Source of the DNA: Archaeoglobaceae archaeon
Lineage (GTDB): Archaea; Halobacteriota; Archaeoglobi; Archaeoglobales; Archaeoglobaceae
Reading direction: 5' to 3'
DNA length: 34,276 nt
Assembly: GCA_025057895.1 (NCBI GenBank)
Contig: JANXEF010000010.1
Span: 1-34,276, forward strand
Under the pieces are notes generated by a model. That model searched no databases, was not told the DNA's origin, and saw only the letters and a list, made by a program, of their open reading frames with translations. Positions 6,263 to 15,203 of the stretch are shown here, piece by piece (the stretch's first letter is position 1; each line of letters begins with the position of its first letter). Both the position numbers and the translations under genes were made by a program.

Positions 6263-8953
6263 ATGACACTCGAAGAGGAATATCTAGACATCTCATTTCT
6301 AAAAGAGAATGGATTTGTTAGAAAGAAGTGTCCAAGCTGTGGAAAATACTTCTGGACAATCGATGATAGAGATATCTGTGGTGATCCTCCTTGTGAGAGT
6401 TATAGTTTCATAGATAATTCACCCTTTTACAGAAATTTTGATTTATCAGAAATGAGAGAATTTTACCTACAATTCTTTGAAAAAAGAGGACATAAGAGGA
6501 TTGAAAGATATCCAGTGGTTGCAAGGTGGAGAGATGATATATATCTCACCATAGCTAGCATAGCTGACTTTCAACCATTCGTCACTGCTGGTATCGCCCC
6601 TCCACCTGCAAATCCTCTTACGATTTCGCAGCCCTGCATAAGACTCGATGATCTTGAAAGTGTTGGTAAAACAGGGAGACATCTAACACTTTTCGAAATG
6701 ATGGCTCATCATGCGTTTAACTATCCTGAAAGAGAAATATACTGGAAAAATGAAACCGTTGCCTACTGCACTGAGCTTCTTGAAAAACTAGGAGTTAAAA
6801 GAGAGGAGATAATATACAAGGAAGAGCCTTGGGCGGGAGGTGGTAATGCGGGACCCTGTCTTGAGGCTATAGTTCGTGGTCTCGAAGTTGCAACTCTCGT
6901 CTTTATGAACCTCGAAACGAGTGAATATGGGGAAATAGTGATAAAGGGAGAGAGATATAGGAAGATGAAGAATTACATAGTCGACACTGGCTATGGACTT
7001 GAAAGATTTGTATGGATGAGTAAGGGGAGTCCAACTGTTTACGATGCTATTTTTGGGAATGTTATAGATAAGATATACGAATCTAGTGGCTTAAAAAGCT
7101 TAAAAGGTAAAGATCTGAAAAAGTTGATTTCTGAGTCTGCAAAATTGGCTAGTCTTGGAATCCAAAAAAATGCTCTAGTAGCTGAAATTGCTAAAAAGTT
7201 TGATATGAACATAGATGAAGTCAGAGAACTCATTGAGCCTGTTGGAAAGATATATGCACTTGCAGATCATACAAGGTGCGTTCTTTTCATGCTCGGTGAT
7301 GGACTCGTACCCTCAAATGCTGGAGCAGGTTATCTTGCGAGACTCATGATAAGAAGGATTCTAAGACTTTCCGAAGAACTACAATTGGATTGTGAAATTT
7401 TTGACCTAGTCGATTTGCATATGAAATCCTTGGGGATTGATTTTGAAGTCTCCTCTGAAACTATTCAAGAGATTCTAGAACTTGAAAGAGAAAGGTTCAA
7501 GTTCACGATTGAAAAAGGTATAAAGATAGTTGAGAGAACAGTTGATAGAAAAAAGAAGATAGGAAAAAATGATTTAATAGAGTTTTACGAGTCTCATGGA
7601 CTTCCTGCAGAATTCGTTTCAAAAATAGCTCAAGAGAAAGGTGTAGAGGTCGAAGCAGTAGATATTTACAGTGAACTTGCTAAAAGACATTCTAAAGCAG
7701 AAAAGGAGAAAAAAGAACATATAAAGTTAAAAAAAGAGTATCCAAAAACTTTAAAACTTTACTATGAAAATCCAAAGCTCTTCGAATTCACAGCAAAGGT
7801 TATTGGTTATGAGAATGGCTATTTGATTCTTGACAAAACTGCATTTTATCCAGAAAGCGGAGGACAAGAGAGCGATAGCGGTTTCATCATCAATGAAAAT
7901 GGAAGATTTAGAGTTTTAGAAGTTTTTGATCTCGATGGCATCGTTTTACATAAAATAGAAGGTACTGGAATGATCGGTGGAGAAATAAAAGGACTTATCG
8001 ACGTTGAGAAGAGATTGAGACATATGAGACATCACTCTGCGACACATCTTCTACTCTATACTCTACAGAAAATATATGGAAAACACATCTGGCAAGCAGG
8101 AGCTAAAAAAGAAGCTGATAGAGCAAGACTAGATGTGACTCACTACAAGAAGATCGGTGAAGAAGAGATTAGAAGAATAGAGCTGATTCTGAATAGAGAA
8201 GTCTTTGCAAATAAACCCATAGAATGGTTTTGGATGGATAGAATTGAAGCAGAGAGAAAATTTGGTTTTCGTCTGTATCAGGGTGGTGTCCCACCTGGGA
8301 AAGAAATAAGAATAGTTCGTGTTGGTGATGATGTTCAAGCCTGTGGTGGAACCCATTGTTATAGTACTGGAGAAATAGGTTTGATAAAGATTCTAAGCAT
8401 CGATTCCATTCAGGATGGTGTTATTAGGTTTGAATTTGCGGTTGCAGAAGCTGCACTCGATGCCATTGCAAGTATGGAGTCAATTCTCAAGAATTCTAGT
8501 AGAATTCTTAGAGTAGAGCCAAAAGCTTTACCAAAAACTGTAGAGAGGTTCTTTGAAGAGTGGAAAGAGCAGAAAAAGGAGATAGAAAGACTTAAAGATG
8601 AGCTAGCAAAAGTTAAAGGTGAATCGCTTTTGAGGAGTGCTGAAGAGTTCAATTCGATAAAGGTTGTTGTTGACATCTTGAGTGCAGACATGAACGAGCT
8701 GCTCAAAATAGGGGATTATCTTGCAAAAAAGGGAGCTATAGGTTGTCTTATGTCTAAAAGAGAGGGAAAGGTCCTCGTTGTTACATTTGCTGGAGAGAAT
8801 TATGATGCTCGAGAAATAATGAAGGGGGTGGGGACTCTTGCAAAAGGGAGTGGAGGGGGAAAGAAAGAGCTATCACAAGGAGCAGTTGCAGTGCTACCAA
8901 GCAGAGAAGAAGTTCTTCGTATCGTCTTCGAATATCTTGCGAGGAAAGCTTGA
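6263..8953 (+). CDS. alaS: Alanyl-tRNA synthetase, archaeal type
   Basis: It charges tRNA-Ala and hydrolyses misacylated Ser/Gly-tRNA-Ala. The archaeal N-terminal cysteine motif is present (CPSCGKYF ~23-30, then CGDPPC ~39-44), followed by the class II core (YPVVARW, FEMMAHHAFNYPE, PWAGGGNAGPCLE). The editing domain carries HHSATH (~590) and QACGGTHC (~692-699). A coiled coil plus C-terminal (C-Ala) domain with GSGGGKKELSQGAV closes the 896-residue chain. ATG 6263 fits the promoter and the MTLEEEYL start of archaeal homologues. It is divergent from dsrC across a ~165-bp gap. Its 3' end overlaps cofE by 17 bp, so cofE is likely co-translated. Confidence 0.97.
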   Translation: MTLEEEYLDISFLKENGFVRKKCPSCGKYFWTIDDRDICGDPPCESYSFIDNSPFYRNFDLSEMREFYLQFFEKRGHKRIERYPVVARWRDDIYLTIASIADFQPFVTAGIAPPPANPLTISQPCIRLDDLESVGKTGRHLTLFEMMAHHAFNYPEREIYWKNETVAYCTELLEKLGVKREEIIYKEEPWAGGGNAGPCLEAIVRGLEVATLVFMNLETSEYGEIVIKGERYRKMKNYIVDTGYGLERFVWMSKGSPTVYDAIFGNVIDKIYESSGLKSLKGKDLKKLISESAKLASLGIQKNALVAEIAKKFDMNIDEVRELIEPVGKIYALADHTRCVLFMLGDGLVPSNAGAGYLARLMIRRILRLSEELQLDCEIFDLVDLHMKSLGIDFEVSSETIQEILELERERFKFTIEKGIKIVERTVDRKKKIGKNDLIEFYESHGLPAEFVSKIAQEKGVEVEAVDIYSELAKRHSKAEKEKKEHIKLKKEYPKTLKLYYENPKLFEFTAKVIGYENGYLILDKTAFYPESGGQESDSGFIINENGRFRVLEVFDLDGIVLHKIEGTGMIGGEIKGLIDVEKRLRHMRHHSATHLLLYTLQKIYGKHIWQAGAKKEADRARLDVTHYKKIGEEEIRRIELILNREVFANKPIEWFWMDRIEAERKFGFRLYQGGVPPGKEIRIVRVGDDVQACGGTHCYSTGEIGLIKILSIDSIQDGVIRFEFAVAEAALDAIASMESILKNSSRILRVEPKALPKTVERFFEEWKEQKKEIERLKDELAKVKGESLLRSAEEFNSIKVVVDILSADMNELLKIGDYLAKKGAIGCLMSKREGKVLVVTFAGENYDAREIMKGVGTLAKGSGGGKKELSQGAVAVLPSREEVLRIVFEYLARKA

Positions 8954-9689
8954 AGTTATACCTGTGAGAGGTTTGCCGATAATAAAGGAGGGAGATAACA
9001 TAGCAAAGTTGATATCTGAAAAAGTTGAAGTCCGAGACGGTGATATTGTTGTTATTTGTTCGACTATTGTCTCTAAATCTGAGGGAAGAGTAAGAAAACT
9101 ATCTGATTATAAACCAGGTGATTTAGCTTTAGATTTAAGCAAAAATATAGCAAAACCTCCAGAGTTCATTCAAGCAGTCATTGAGGAAAGTGATGAAATT
9201 CTAATAAAAGAACCTTTCTTGCTTGTAAAAGCAAAATACGGTAACATATGTATCAATGCTGGCATAGATGCTTCAAACATTGAAAAAGGCAAGATTTTAC
9301 TACCTCCTGTTGATCCAGACAAAAGTGCAGAAAAAATACGAGAAAACTTTGAAAAACTTGGTAAGAGGGTTGGAATCATCATAACAGATACAAACGGTAG
9401 ATGTTTTAGAAAAGGGGTTGTAGGTATTGCTATGGGTATTTCTGGAGTTTTTGCAATGAGAGATTGGAGAGGAGAAAAAGATCTTTACGGAAATTTGCTA
9501 GAAGTCACAGTTGAATGTATAGCAGACGAGATTGCTGGATTTGCAAATTTGCTCATGGGAGAAGCAGGAGATGGAATTCCAGCAGTAATTTTTCGTGGTT
9601 TAAGAGTTCTTGGTGAGGGAAGCGCAAAAGAGATTTATAGAAGTGAAGAAGAAGACGTAATAAAGAGATGTCTGAAAAAGTGCTTCTAG
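8937..9689 (+). CDS. cofE: Coenzyme F420:L-glutamate ligase (CofE family)
   Basis: CofE uses GTP to add gamma-linked glutamates to F420-0, finishing the hydride carrier of methanogens and Archaeoglobi. Family regions seen: VIPVRGLPIIKEGDNIAKLI at the start, DGDIVVICSTIVSKSEGR, then IITDTNGRCFRKGVVGIAMG and DEIAGFANLLMGEAGDGIP. The ATG-like start at 8838 would add 33 residues that only copy the alaS end in another frame. TTG 8937 gives a 250-residue protein of normal length starting just before KLEVIPV. There is no SD; the 17-bp overlap with alaS implies coupling. It overlaps the ATP-grasp gene by 22 bp. Confidence 0.93.
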   Translation: MRGKLEVIPVRGLPIIKEGDNIAKLISEKVEVRDGDIVVICSTIVSKSEGRVRKLSDYKPGDLALDLSKNIAKPPEFIQAVIEESDEILIKEPFLLVKAKYGNICINAGIDASNIEKGKILLPPVDPDKSAEKIRENFEKLGKRVGIIITDTNGRCFRKGVVGIAMGISGVFAMRDWRGEKDLYGNLLEVTVECIADEIAGFANLLMGEAGDGIPAVIFRGLRVLGEGSAKEIYRSEEEDVIKRCLKKCF

Positions 9690-10726
9690 TAGGAACCAAT
9701 GTAAGAAATGTTGCAGAATCCGCTAGAAAAGCAGGTTATGAAGTTTATGCAATAACGAAATATTTTGATTTAGATCTGAGGATCTACTGTAGAGAAGTCT
9801 ATTTGATGAGAGAAAACTGTAGAGATTTGGTAGAAAAGCTTGCTCAGGAAAATAATGCAAGAGTTGTACTATGTTCCAATGCAGAAACACTCGAAATCAG
9901 AGCTGAGCTACTTTGTAATGATCCAAGAGTTTGTAAAAAAATCGTTGATAAACTAAAATTCTACAGAACTCTTGAAAAAGCTGGAATTCCTCATCCAGAG
10001 GTTCTAAAAGAGCCAGAGGGTAAAACTATAATTAAACCGAGAGTTGGTGGTGGTGGAGAAGGTATAAAGTTTGCTGAAAAAGCTGAAAATGGATTTATAT
10101 TGCAGAGATATGTTGAAGGTGTTCCTTGTAGTGTCTCCCTTATTTCTGGGAGAGAGGTAACTCCAATTGCTTGTAACTACATTTTTTCTGGATGGAAAGA
10201 GATGAACGCAAGTTTTTTTAGATATAGCGGTAATCTAACACCATTGAGAGTTAATGAGGAAAAGAGGATAGAAATTGAAAAAATTGCAGTTGAAACAGCT
10301 CAGCTTTTTGATATTAAAGGATCTATAGGGGTTGATTTCATACTCGGGGATAAACCTTATGTTTTGGAATTGAATCCAAGGTTTCAAGGCTCTCTCGATA
10401 GCATTGAATGGAGTTCAGACGTTAATCTTTTCTCAATGCATGTAAAAGCTTTTGAAAATGGAAAGGTCGAGAAAGTAAGATCAAAAAGATATGCGATCAG
10501 GGCAATATTTTTCACAGATAGAGATGTCGATTTGGGGACTTATTTGGTGAGTTTAGTAGGAAATCCATTTTTTGCCGACATTCCTTGGGGTTTTTACAGG
10601 AAGGGTGAACCAATCGTTTCAATTCTTGCCAGTGGAAATTATGAGGACATCTTTGCTAAAATTATCGAGAGGAGAGATCTATTTTTGAGATTGAATTCTT
10701 ATCTTTTGGCAAGGTCCAAGGAGTAG
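9668..10726 (+). CDS. ATP-grasp carboxylate-amine ligase, COG2232-like, substrate unknown
   Basis: The 352-residue protein opens with a nucleotide-binding-like pre-ATP-grasp domain (KVLLVGTNVRNVAESARKAG). The ATP-grasp fold follows: KTIIKPRVGGGGEGIKF with the phosphate-binding glycine loop (~123-135), ILQRYVEGVPCSVSLI, and the metal-binding end IGVDFILGDKPYVLELNPRFQG with acidic D, E and N ligands. Such enzymes join a carboxylate to an amine or thiol through an acyl phosphate. It overlaps cofE by 22 bp, so it may act on an F420-related or glutamylated compound, or on an amino acid conjugate. This is inference from position. No homologue with a proven substrate can be named from sequence alone. 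Confidence 0.8.
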   Translation: MSEKVLLVGTNVRNVAESARKAGYEVYAITKYFDLDLRIYCREVYLMRENCRDLVEKLAQENNARVVLCSNAETLEIRAELLCNDPRVCKKIVDKLKFYRTLEKAGIPHPEVLKEPEGKTIIKPRVGGGGEGIKFAEKAENGFILQRYVEGVPCSVSLISGREVTPIACNYIFSGWKEMNASFFRYSGNLTPLRVNEEKRIEIEKIAVETAQLFDIKGSIGVDFILGDKPYVLELNPRFQGSLDSIEWSSDVNLFSMHVKAFENGKVEKVRSKRYAIRAIFFTDRDVDLGTYLVSLVGNPFFADIPWGFYRKGEPIVSILASGNYEDIFAKIIERRDLFLRLNSYLLARSKE

Positions 10727-10962
10727 GTGATCGAGTTCTGAAAATGCATGTTATCTGGGTTCTAGGTCTTAAAAAGTCTACTTAGGGGAGCTCAAACTTA
10801 ATTTTCCATTTTGGATTAATCTTTATTTTAGCATCCCTAATCTTGAAACTTAGATCTATAAACTCTTGAATCGATTGCCTAAAAAACTCATGAATTCAAA
10901 GTTTTAAAAAACCTTGGAAACAGCAAAACTTAAATGGCTGAAACGGAGAGAACTATAGATGT

Positions 10963-12354
10963 ATGAAATTTGACGTCATAGTCATTGGTGCAGGTCCTGC
11001 TGGGATGTTCTCTGCATATAAGCTTGCAAAAAGGAAAAAAGTAGCGATCTTTGAAATGGGAAGGGATATATCTAAAAGAAAATGTCCAAGTGACTTATCA
11101 CAGAGTTTTTGTAAAAAATGCGACCCTTGTAACATCACTTGTGGTGTTGGTGGAGCTGGAGGTCTTTCAGATGGAAAATTGAATTATGTCAATCCAAATT
11201 ATTCTTCCAGTTTTACAGTGGGTGGAGACTTCGACTTCTTGAAGCCAGAGTATCTGATTGAAAAGATGAATGAAGTCGATGAGATATTTCAGAGACATGG
11301 TGTAACTAGAGAGATCTATGGAGAAAACGAAGAGAAAATAAATAGGTTTTTGAAAGAAGCAAACGCTGCTGGAATCGAGTTTGTACCTTTGAGACAGCGA
11401 CATGTGGGAAGTGATGAACTTCCGAAGGTTATTAAAAGTATTGAAAATGAGCTTAGAAGGAGGGGAGTTGAGATAAGAACTGAAACAACTGTAGTCGACA
11501 CAAATCCTGATGAAAAGGTTATTAAAACTGCTGATGGTAGTGAATTTGGTTATGAGAATCTTATAATTGCTGTCGGTAGAAGTGGAGCAAATTGGCTTGA
11601 GGAATGGGTTAGGAAATACGGCATTGAAGTTTCGGAAAACTCAAAGGCGATAGATGTTGGTGTAAGAATTGAAGTTCCTGCATCTATAATGAGTGACATA
11701 ACTTCAACGATTTACGACCCAAAACTCCGGGTCATAACGAGGAGACACGATGACTATATGCGAACTTTTTGCACGTGTCCAGGCGGTTGGGTTATAAGGG
11801 AAGATTACGGAGACTTTTGTCTTGTCAATGGGCATAGCAAAGCAAAAGAAAAAACCGGAAATACGAATTTCGCATTGCTTGGTCATTATGAGTTCACGGA
11901 ACCATTTGAAGAGCCTAACGAATGGGGTAGAGATCTTGCAAGGATTACAACAAAGTTAGGTGGCGGAAATCCAATTTTACAAAGGCTTAAAGACCTACGT
12001 CTAGGAAGAAGGAGTACTGAGAACAGGATAAGAAATAATCGTCTTGTTCAACCAACACTAAGAACTGCAATCCCGGGAGATATAAGCTTAGCATATCCTG
12101 GAAGAGTTATAGACGACATCCTAGATGCACTTGAAAGACTCGATAAGGTAATTCCAGGAGTTGCTGATGACTCTACACTCCTATACGCCCCTGAAGTCAA
12201 ATTTTATTCTCTAAAACTAAAAGTAGATGATAGGATGCGTACAAATATCCCCTTCATTTACGCAATAGGTGATGGAGCAGGAATCAGCAGAGGTATTGTT
12301 GGTGCTGCAGTTACTGGACTAATCGCTGCTGAAAGTATTTTGGGTGAGAACTGA
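10963..12354 (+). CDS. FAD-dependent dehydrogenase, COG2509-like
   Basis: A dinucleotide-binding motif opens the 463-residue protein (VIVIGAGPAGMFSAYKLA, GxGxxG at 9-14). A cysteine cluster (Cys41, 50, 53, 56, 60) follows and runs into GVGGAGGLSDGKLN (61-74). NAD/FAD-contact motifs are LIIAVGRSG (~204-212) and the C-terminal FAD motif FIYAIGDGAGISRGIVGAAV. These are the hallmarks of the uncharacterised FAD-dependent dehydrogenases grouped as COG2509. The cysteines are typical of that family and could be redox-active or hold metal, but this is not shown. A TATA-like CTTAAATGG (~10930) precedes the ATG. The stop overlaps tldD (TGATG), making it the first gene of a three-gene operon with TldD and TldE. 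Confidence 0.85.
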   Translation: MKFDVIVIGAGPAGMFSAYKLAKRKKVAIFEMGRDISKRKCPSDLSQSFCKKCDPCNITCGVGGAGGLSDGKLNYVNPNYSSSFTVGGDFDFLKPEYLIEKMNEVDEIFQRHGVTREIYGENEEKINRFLKEANAAGIEFVPLRQRHVGSDELPKVIKSIENELRRRGVEIRTETTVVDTNPDEKVIKTADGSEFGYENLIIAVGRSGANWLEEWVRKYGIEVSENSKAIDVGVRIEVPASIMSDITSTIYDPKLRVITRRHDDYMRTFCTCPGGWVIREDYGDFCLVNGHSKAKEKTGNTNFALLGHYEFTEPFEEPNEWGRDLARITTKLGGGNPILQRLKDLRLGRRSTENRIRNNRLVQPTLRTAIPGDISLAYPGRVIDDILDALERLDKVIPGVADDSTLLYAPEVKFYSLKLKVDDRMRTNIPFIYAIGDGAGISRGIVGAAVTGLIAAESILGEN

Positions 12355-13619
12355 TGTTCTACGATATAAGAGAAGTTGAAATTGAAAGTTTTACGATGAC
12401 ACTTGAAGATGGCATAATTGAAAAACCGAAGAAAAGTTTCTTCAAGTCTAAATGCTTTAGAGTACTCAAAAATGGTTTTTGGGGAGTTTTTGAAGGAAAT
12501 TTGAGCGATTCTGATGGTATAAGAGAAGCAGAACGGAATTTAATATGGAATGGGGACTCAGATGTTGAGAAAGTTGTAACAAGAGGGAATTACGAGATGA
12601 AAATGAAAATTCCACCTTGGAATTTGAGTATTGAAGAGAAGATCGAGATGTTGAGAGATCTTCATAAATGCTTGAATGCAAAGAGTGTTAAAATAAACTA
12701 TATCGAGAGCTTTAAAAAGTTCTTCTATAGAGATTCGGATGGAAGTGAAGTCAGCTACTTCGTTCCTAGGGTTGGAATTTCGATTTTTGCAGTTGAAAAA
12801 GGAAAATCTTTGCAGTTTTTATCGAAGAGATTGATGAAACCTGGTGGTTTTGAGAAACTAGAGGGTGTCTTTGAACTGACTGAAGAGATCAATGAAGTCC
12901 TTCCCAAACTTGCAAACGCAATTTCTCCCCCTTCAGGAGAAATGAACGTCTTGATGGATTCCAAACTTGCAGGTGTTTTCATTCACGAAGCTTTTGGGCA
13001 CGCAGTTGAAGCGGATCACGTCTTACAAGGTTCAAGTGTACTCAGCGGTAAGATTGGAAAAAGAATTGCAGGAGAGAATGTTACAATAGTAGATGATCCA
13101 ACTATAGAGGAATTTGGTTTCTTCCCATTTGATGATGAAGGGATAAAAGCTGAGAAAAAATTACTCGTTGAGAATGGAATTTTAAAGAGTTATCTTCACA
13201 GTAGAGAGACTGCTAAAAAACTTATCGGTAGACCAGGAAATGCAAGAGCAGAAGGAGTAGATTTTCCAATAGTCAGGATGAGTAATACTTATCTTGAACC
13301 TTGTGATTACACTTTTGAAGAGCTTCTTGAGTTTTGTAAAGATGGTGTTTATCTTTTAGGCTCGAGGGGAGGAGAAACAAATCCAGCTACTGGCTACTTT
13401 CACTTCAATGCACAGTATGGTTATTTAGTTCGAAATGGTGAAATCACCGAAATGATAAGAGATGTAGGATTGATGGGGTACCTAGATATTCTCAAAAATC
13501 TGAAAATCGGTGTAGAAGCTCAATTCGATCCTGGTTTTTGTGGAAAAGCGTATCAGATAATTCCAGTTGCAGATGGTGCACCAAGAGTTCTATGTAGGGC
13601 AAAAGTGGGTGGATTATGA
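12354..13619 (+). CDS. tldD: TldD, metalloprotease subunit of the TldD/TldE complex
   Basis: TldD is the catalytic half of a heterodimeric zinc protease that trims unfolded or modified peptides inside the complex cavity. The zinc motif HEAFGH (211-216) sits in AGVFIHEAFGHAVEAD. The third ligand region GFCGKAYQIIPV contains Cys396, as in E. coli TldD. Other family blocks are EFGFFPFDDEG and SRGGETNPATGYFHFN. At 421 residues it is a little shorter than the bacterial ~480. Start and stop overlap both neighbours (1 bp with the flavoprotein, 4 bp with tldE), so stoichiometric synthesis with TldE is expected. Confidence 0.95.
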   Translation: MFYDIREVEIESFTMTLEDGIIEKPKKSFFKSKCFRVLKNGFWGVFEGNLSDSDGIREAERNLIWNGDSDVEKVVTRGNYEMKMKIPPWNLSIEEKIEMLRDLHKCLNAKSVKINYIESFKKFFYRDSDGSEVSYFVPRVGISIFAVEKGKSLQFLSKRLMKPGGFEKLEGVFELTEEINEVLPKLANAISPPSGEMNVLMDSKLAGVFIHEAFGHAVEADHVLQGSSVLSGKIGKRIAGENVTIVDDPTIEEFGFFPFDDEGIKAEKKLLVENGILKSYLHSRETAKKLIGRPGNARAEGVDFPIVRMSNTYLEPCDYTFEELLEFCKDGVYLLGSRGGETNPATGYFHFNAQYGYLVRNGEITEMIRDVGLMGYLDILKNLKIGVEAQFDPGFCGKAYQIIPVADGAPRVLCRAKVGGL

Positions 13620-14794
13620 TGGAATGGGAAATATTCAGTGAAAAGATTGTTGGTTTTTCAGCAGAAATCGAAGGAGGAAAACTTAAATTTTTGAGAAAAT
13701 TGAAAGATCATGCTTTTGCTGTCAGAGTAATTGAAAATAACAAAGTTGGTTTCTCTTCTGGTAAGAACCTAGAAAAAACGATTGAAGAAGCGAAAAAAAT
13801 AGCAAGAATCTCGGAAGAGGAACTTAAAGAATTTCCTGTAGAAAAACCAGCGAGAGTTGAGAAAATATACGATCGAAGATTTGAAAATCCTCTTCAAGAA
13901 TTCATAAAAGATGAATACGAAATTCTAATCAATTCTGTTGAAAAAGCAAAGATTGCAAATGCTCTCATAAGTCATGAAGTTGTAGAAATTGAGCTAAAAA
14001 ATTCTTTTGGGGCTGAATTACGGGAAAAAGGTAGTTTTTCATTTTTTTCTATTGAGACAGTTTACGAAGAAGGTAGCGGTTTTGCTCAGACAGGGAGAAG
14101 AGAATTGGAGCTTGAAATAGAATCTACTGCTCGTTATGCTGAGGAACTTGCAATTAAAGCTTCAAAAGCTGAAAAGTTAAACTATGGGTACTATGACATA
14201 GTTCTCATGCCCCATGCGGTTCATCAACTTTTCTCTAATACACTCTACCCCTCTTTTTCAGCTGAAAACGTGGCAAGAGGAAGAAGTAGTATTCATAAGG
14301 GAATGTATCTTGGAGAACTGAAGATTTTAGATGACCCAACCCTTCCTGGAGGTTTCGTGAGTTTTTCTTTTGATGATGAAGGTGTCATGGCTAGAAAGAA
14401 AGTACTTTTGGACCGTGAAGTTCTTGGATTTTACTCAGACTGGAAAAACTCAAAAAAGTTTGGAGTCAGTGGAAATGGACTAAGAATTGATATAGATTCC
14501 CCACCTATGCCTTTGCCGAGTAACATTATCGTTGAGATCGATGAGGAGGTTGAGGTTGAATCTGCACTTATTGTGCACAACTTCATAGGCTCCCATACAA
14601 CGAATCCTATTAGCGGGGATTTCAGTGTTGAATGTCTCAATGCCGAAATCGATGGAAGAGCATTCAAGGGTGTGATGATATATGGAAACATCTTCGATTT
14701 TTTGAAAAAAATAAGAGGATTTTGTCTGGAGAAAGTGCAAATAGAAAACACGATCTCACCAGCGATCAGGTTTGAAAAAATTAAAGTAATTTAG
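13616..14794 (+). CDS. tldE: TldE (PmbA), non-catalytic partner of TldD
   Basis: The 392-residue protein has the TldE/PmbA layout. The N-terminal substrate-handling domain contains VIENNKVGFSSGKNLEKTI. The C-terminal domain has VLMPHAVHQLFSNTLYPSFS where TldD carries HExxxH, so the zinc site is absent, as expected for this subunit. FVSFSFDDEGVMARKKVLLD and HNFIGSHTTNPISGDFSVEC are conserved blocks that line the cavity. ATG 13616 overlaps the tldD stop by 4 bp. The 3' end overlaps the convergent gene at 14781 by 14 bp. Together with TldD it forms a processing chamber whose substrate here is unknown. Confidence 0.93.
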   Translation: MMEWEIFSEKIVGFSAEIEGGKLKFLRKLKDHAFAVRVIENNKVGFSSGKNLEKTIEEAKKIARISEEELKEFPVEKPARVEKIYDRRFENPLQEFIKDEYEILINSVEKAKIANALISHEVVEIELKNSFGAELREKGSFSFFSIETVYEEGSGFAQTGRRELELEIESTARYAEELAIKASKAEKLNYGYYDIVLMPHAVHQLFSNTLYPSFSAENVARGRSSIHKGMYLGELKILDDPTLPGGFVSFSFDDEGVMARKKVLLDREVLGFYSDWKNSKKFGVSGNGLRIDIDSPPMPLPSNIIVEIDEEVEVESALIVHNFIGSHTTNPISGDFSVECLNAEIDGRAFKGVMIYGNIFDFLKKIRGFCLEKVQIENTISPAIRFEKIKVI

Positions 14795-15203
14795 CTATAA
14801 ATATTGAAATAAGTAGAAAAATGCAAAGTAGGAGAATGAACAGAAAAATCAGTTTTGCGATCCTTAAAATTTTTTTCTTTCTTTCGCTTTCCACGACTTG
14901 AAATTTTATTGATTTGTAGCTTGGTTCATAGCCTTCTGCTTCGAATTTAATATCTACTCTATGTCTGCCTAGAGATGGGGAGAGAAATTTGAAGGAAAAT
15001 TTTCCAAAATTTGGTTTTGTAAAACCAATTTCTTTTCCGTCCAAATAAAAGAAAATTTCAGAATCTAGAGGTTTCCATCTTTTTTCCTTTTCATCGTAAA
15101 GAGTCAAATAACCTTCAACAACAACTTTTTCACCCTTTGCTATAAAAGAATCCAAAAGATGTGCTGAGATCCTAGTCTTAAACGACGAACTTAAAGAAGA
15201 CAT
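14781..15203 (-). CDS. Small beta-rich protein with C-terminal membrane anchor, pilus-operon accessory
   Basis: I do not recognise the family. The 140-residue chain has an N-terminal domain (~10-108) of alternating strands that resembles an Ig-like or PEGA-like sandwich: VVVEGYLTL, EIFFYLDGKEIGFTKPNFGKF, LGRHRVDIKFEAEGY. A basic stretch (SERKKK) and one hydrophobic helix (~115-138) follow. There is no signal peptide, so the beta domain may be tail-anchored; orientation is unclear. It is the last gene after the ATPase and TadC-like platform gene and overlaps the latter by 26 bp, so it probably serves the same secretion or pilus machine. No SD precedes the ATG. Confidence 0.65.
   Translation of the reverse strand: MSSLSSSFKTRISAHLLDSFIAKGEKVVVEGYLTLYDEKEKRWKPLDSEIFFYLDGKEIGFTKPNFGKFSFKFLSPSLGRHRVDIKFEAEGYEPSYKSIKFQVVESERKKKILRIAKLIFLFILLLCIFLLISIFIAKLL

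Noticed and set aside
8838-8936. Long N-terminal extension of CofE
   Set aside because: The residues are alaS DNA read in a second frame and are absent from the family; TTG 8937 gives the right length.
14431-14751. Antisense frames inside tldE
   Set aside because: They are shadows of an intact, conserved tldE.
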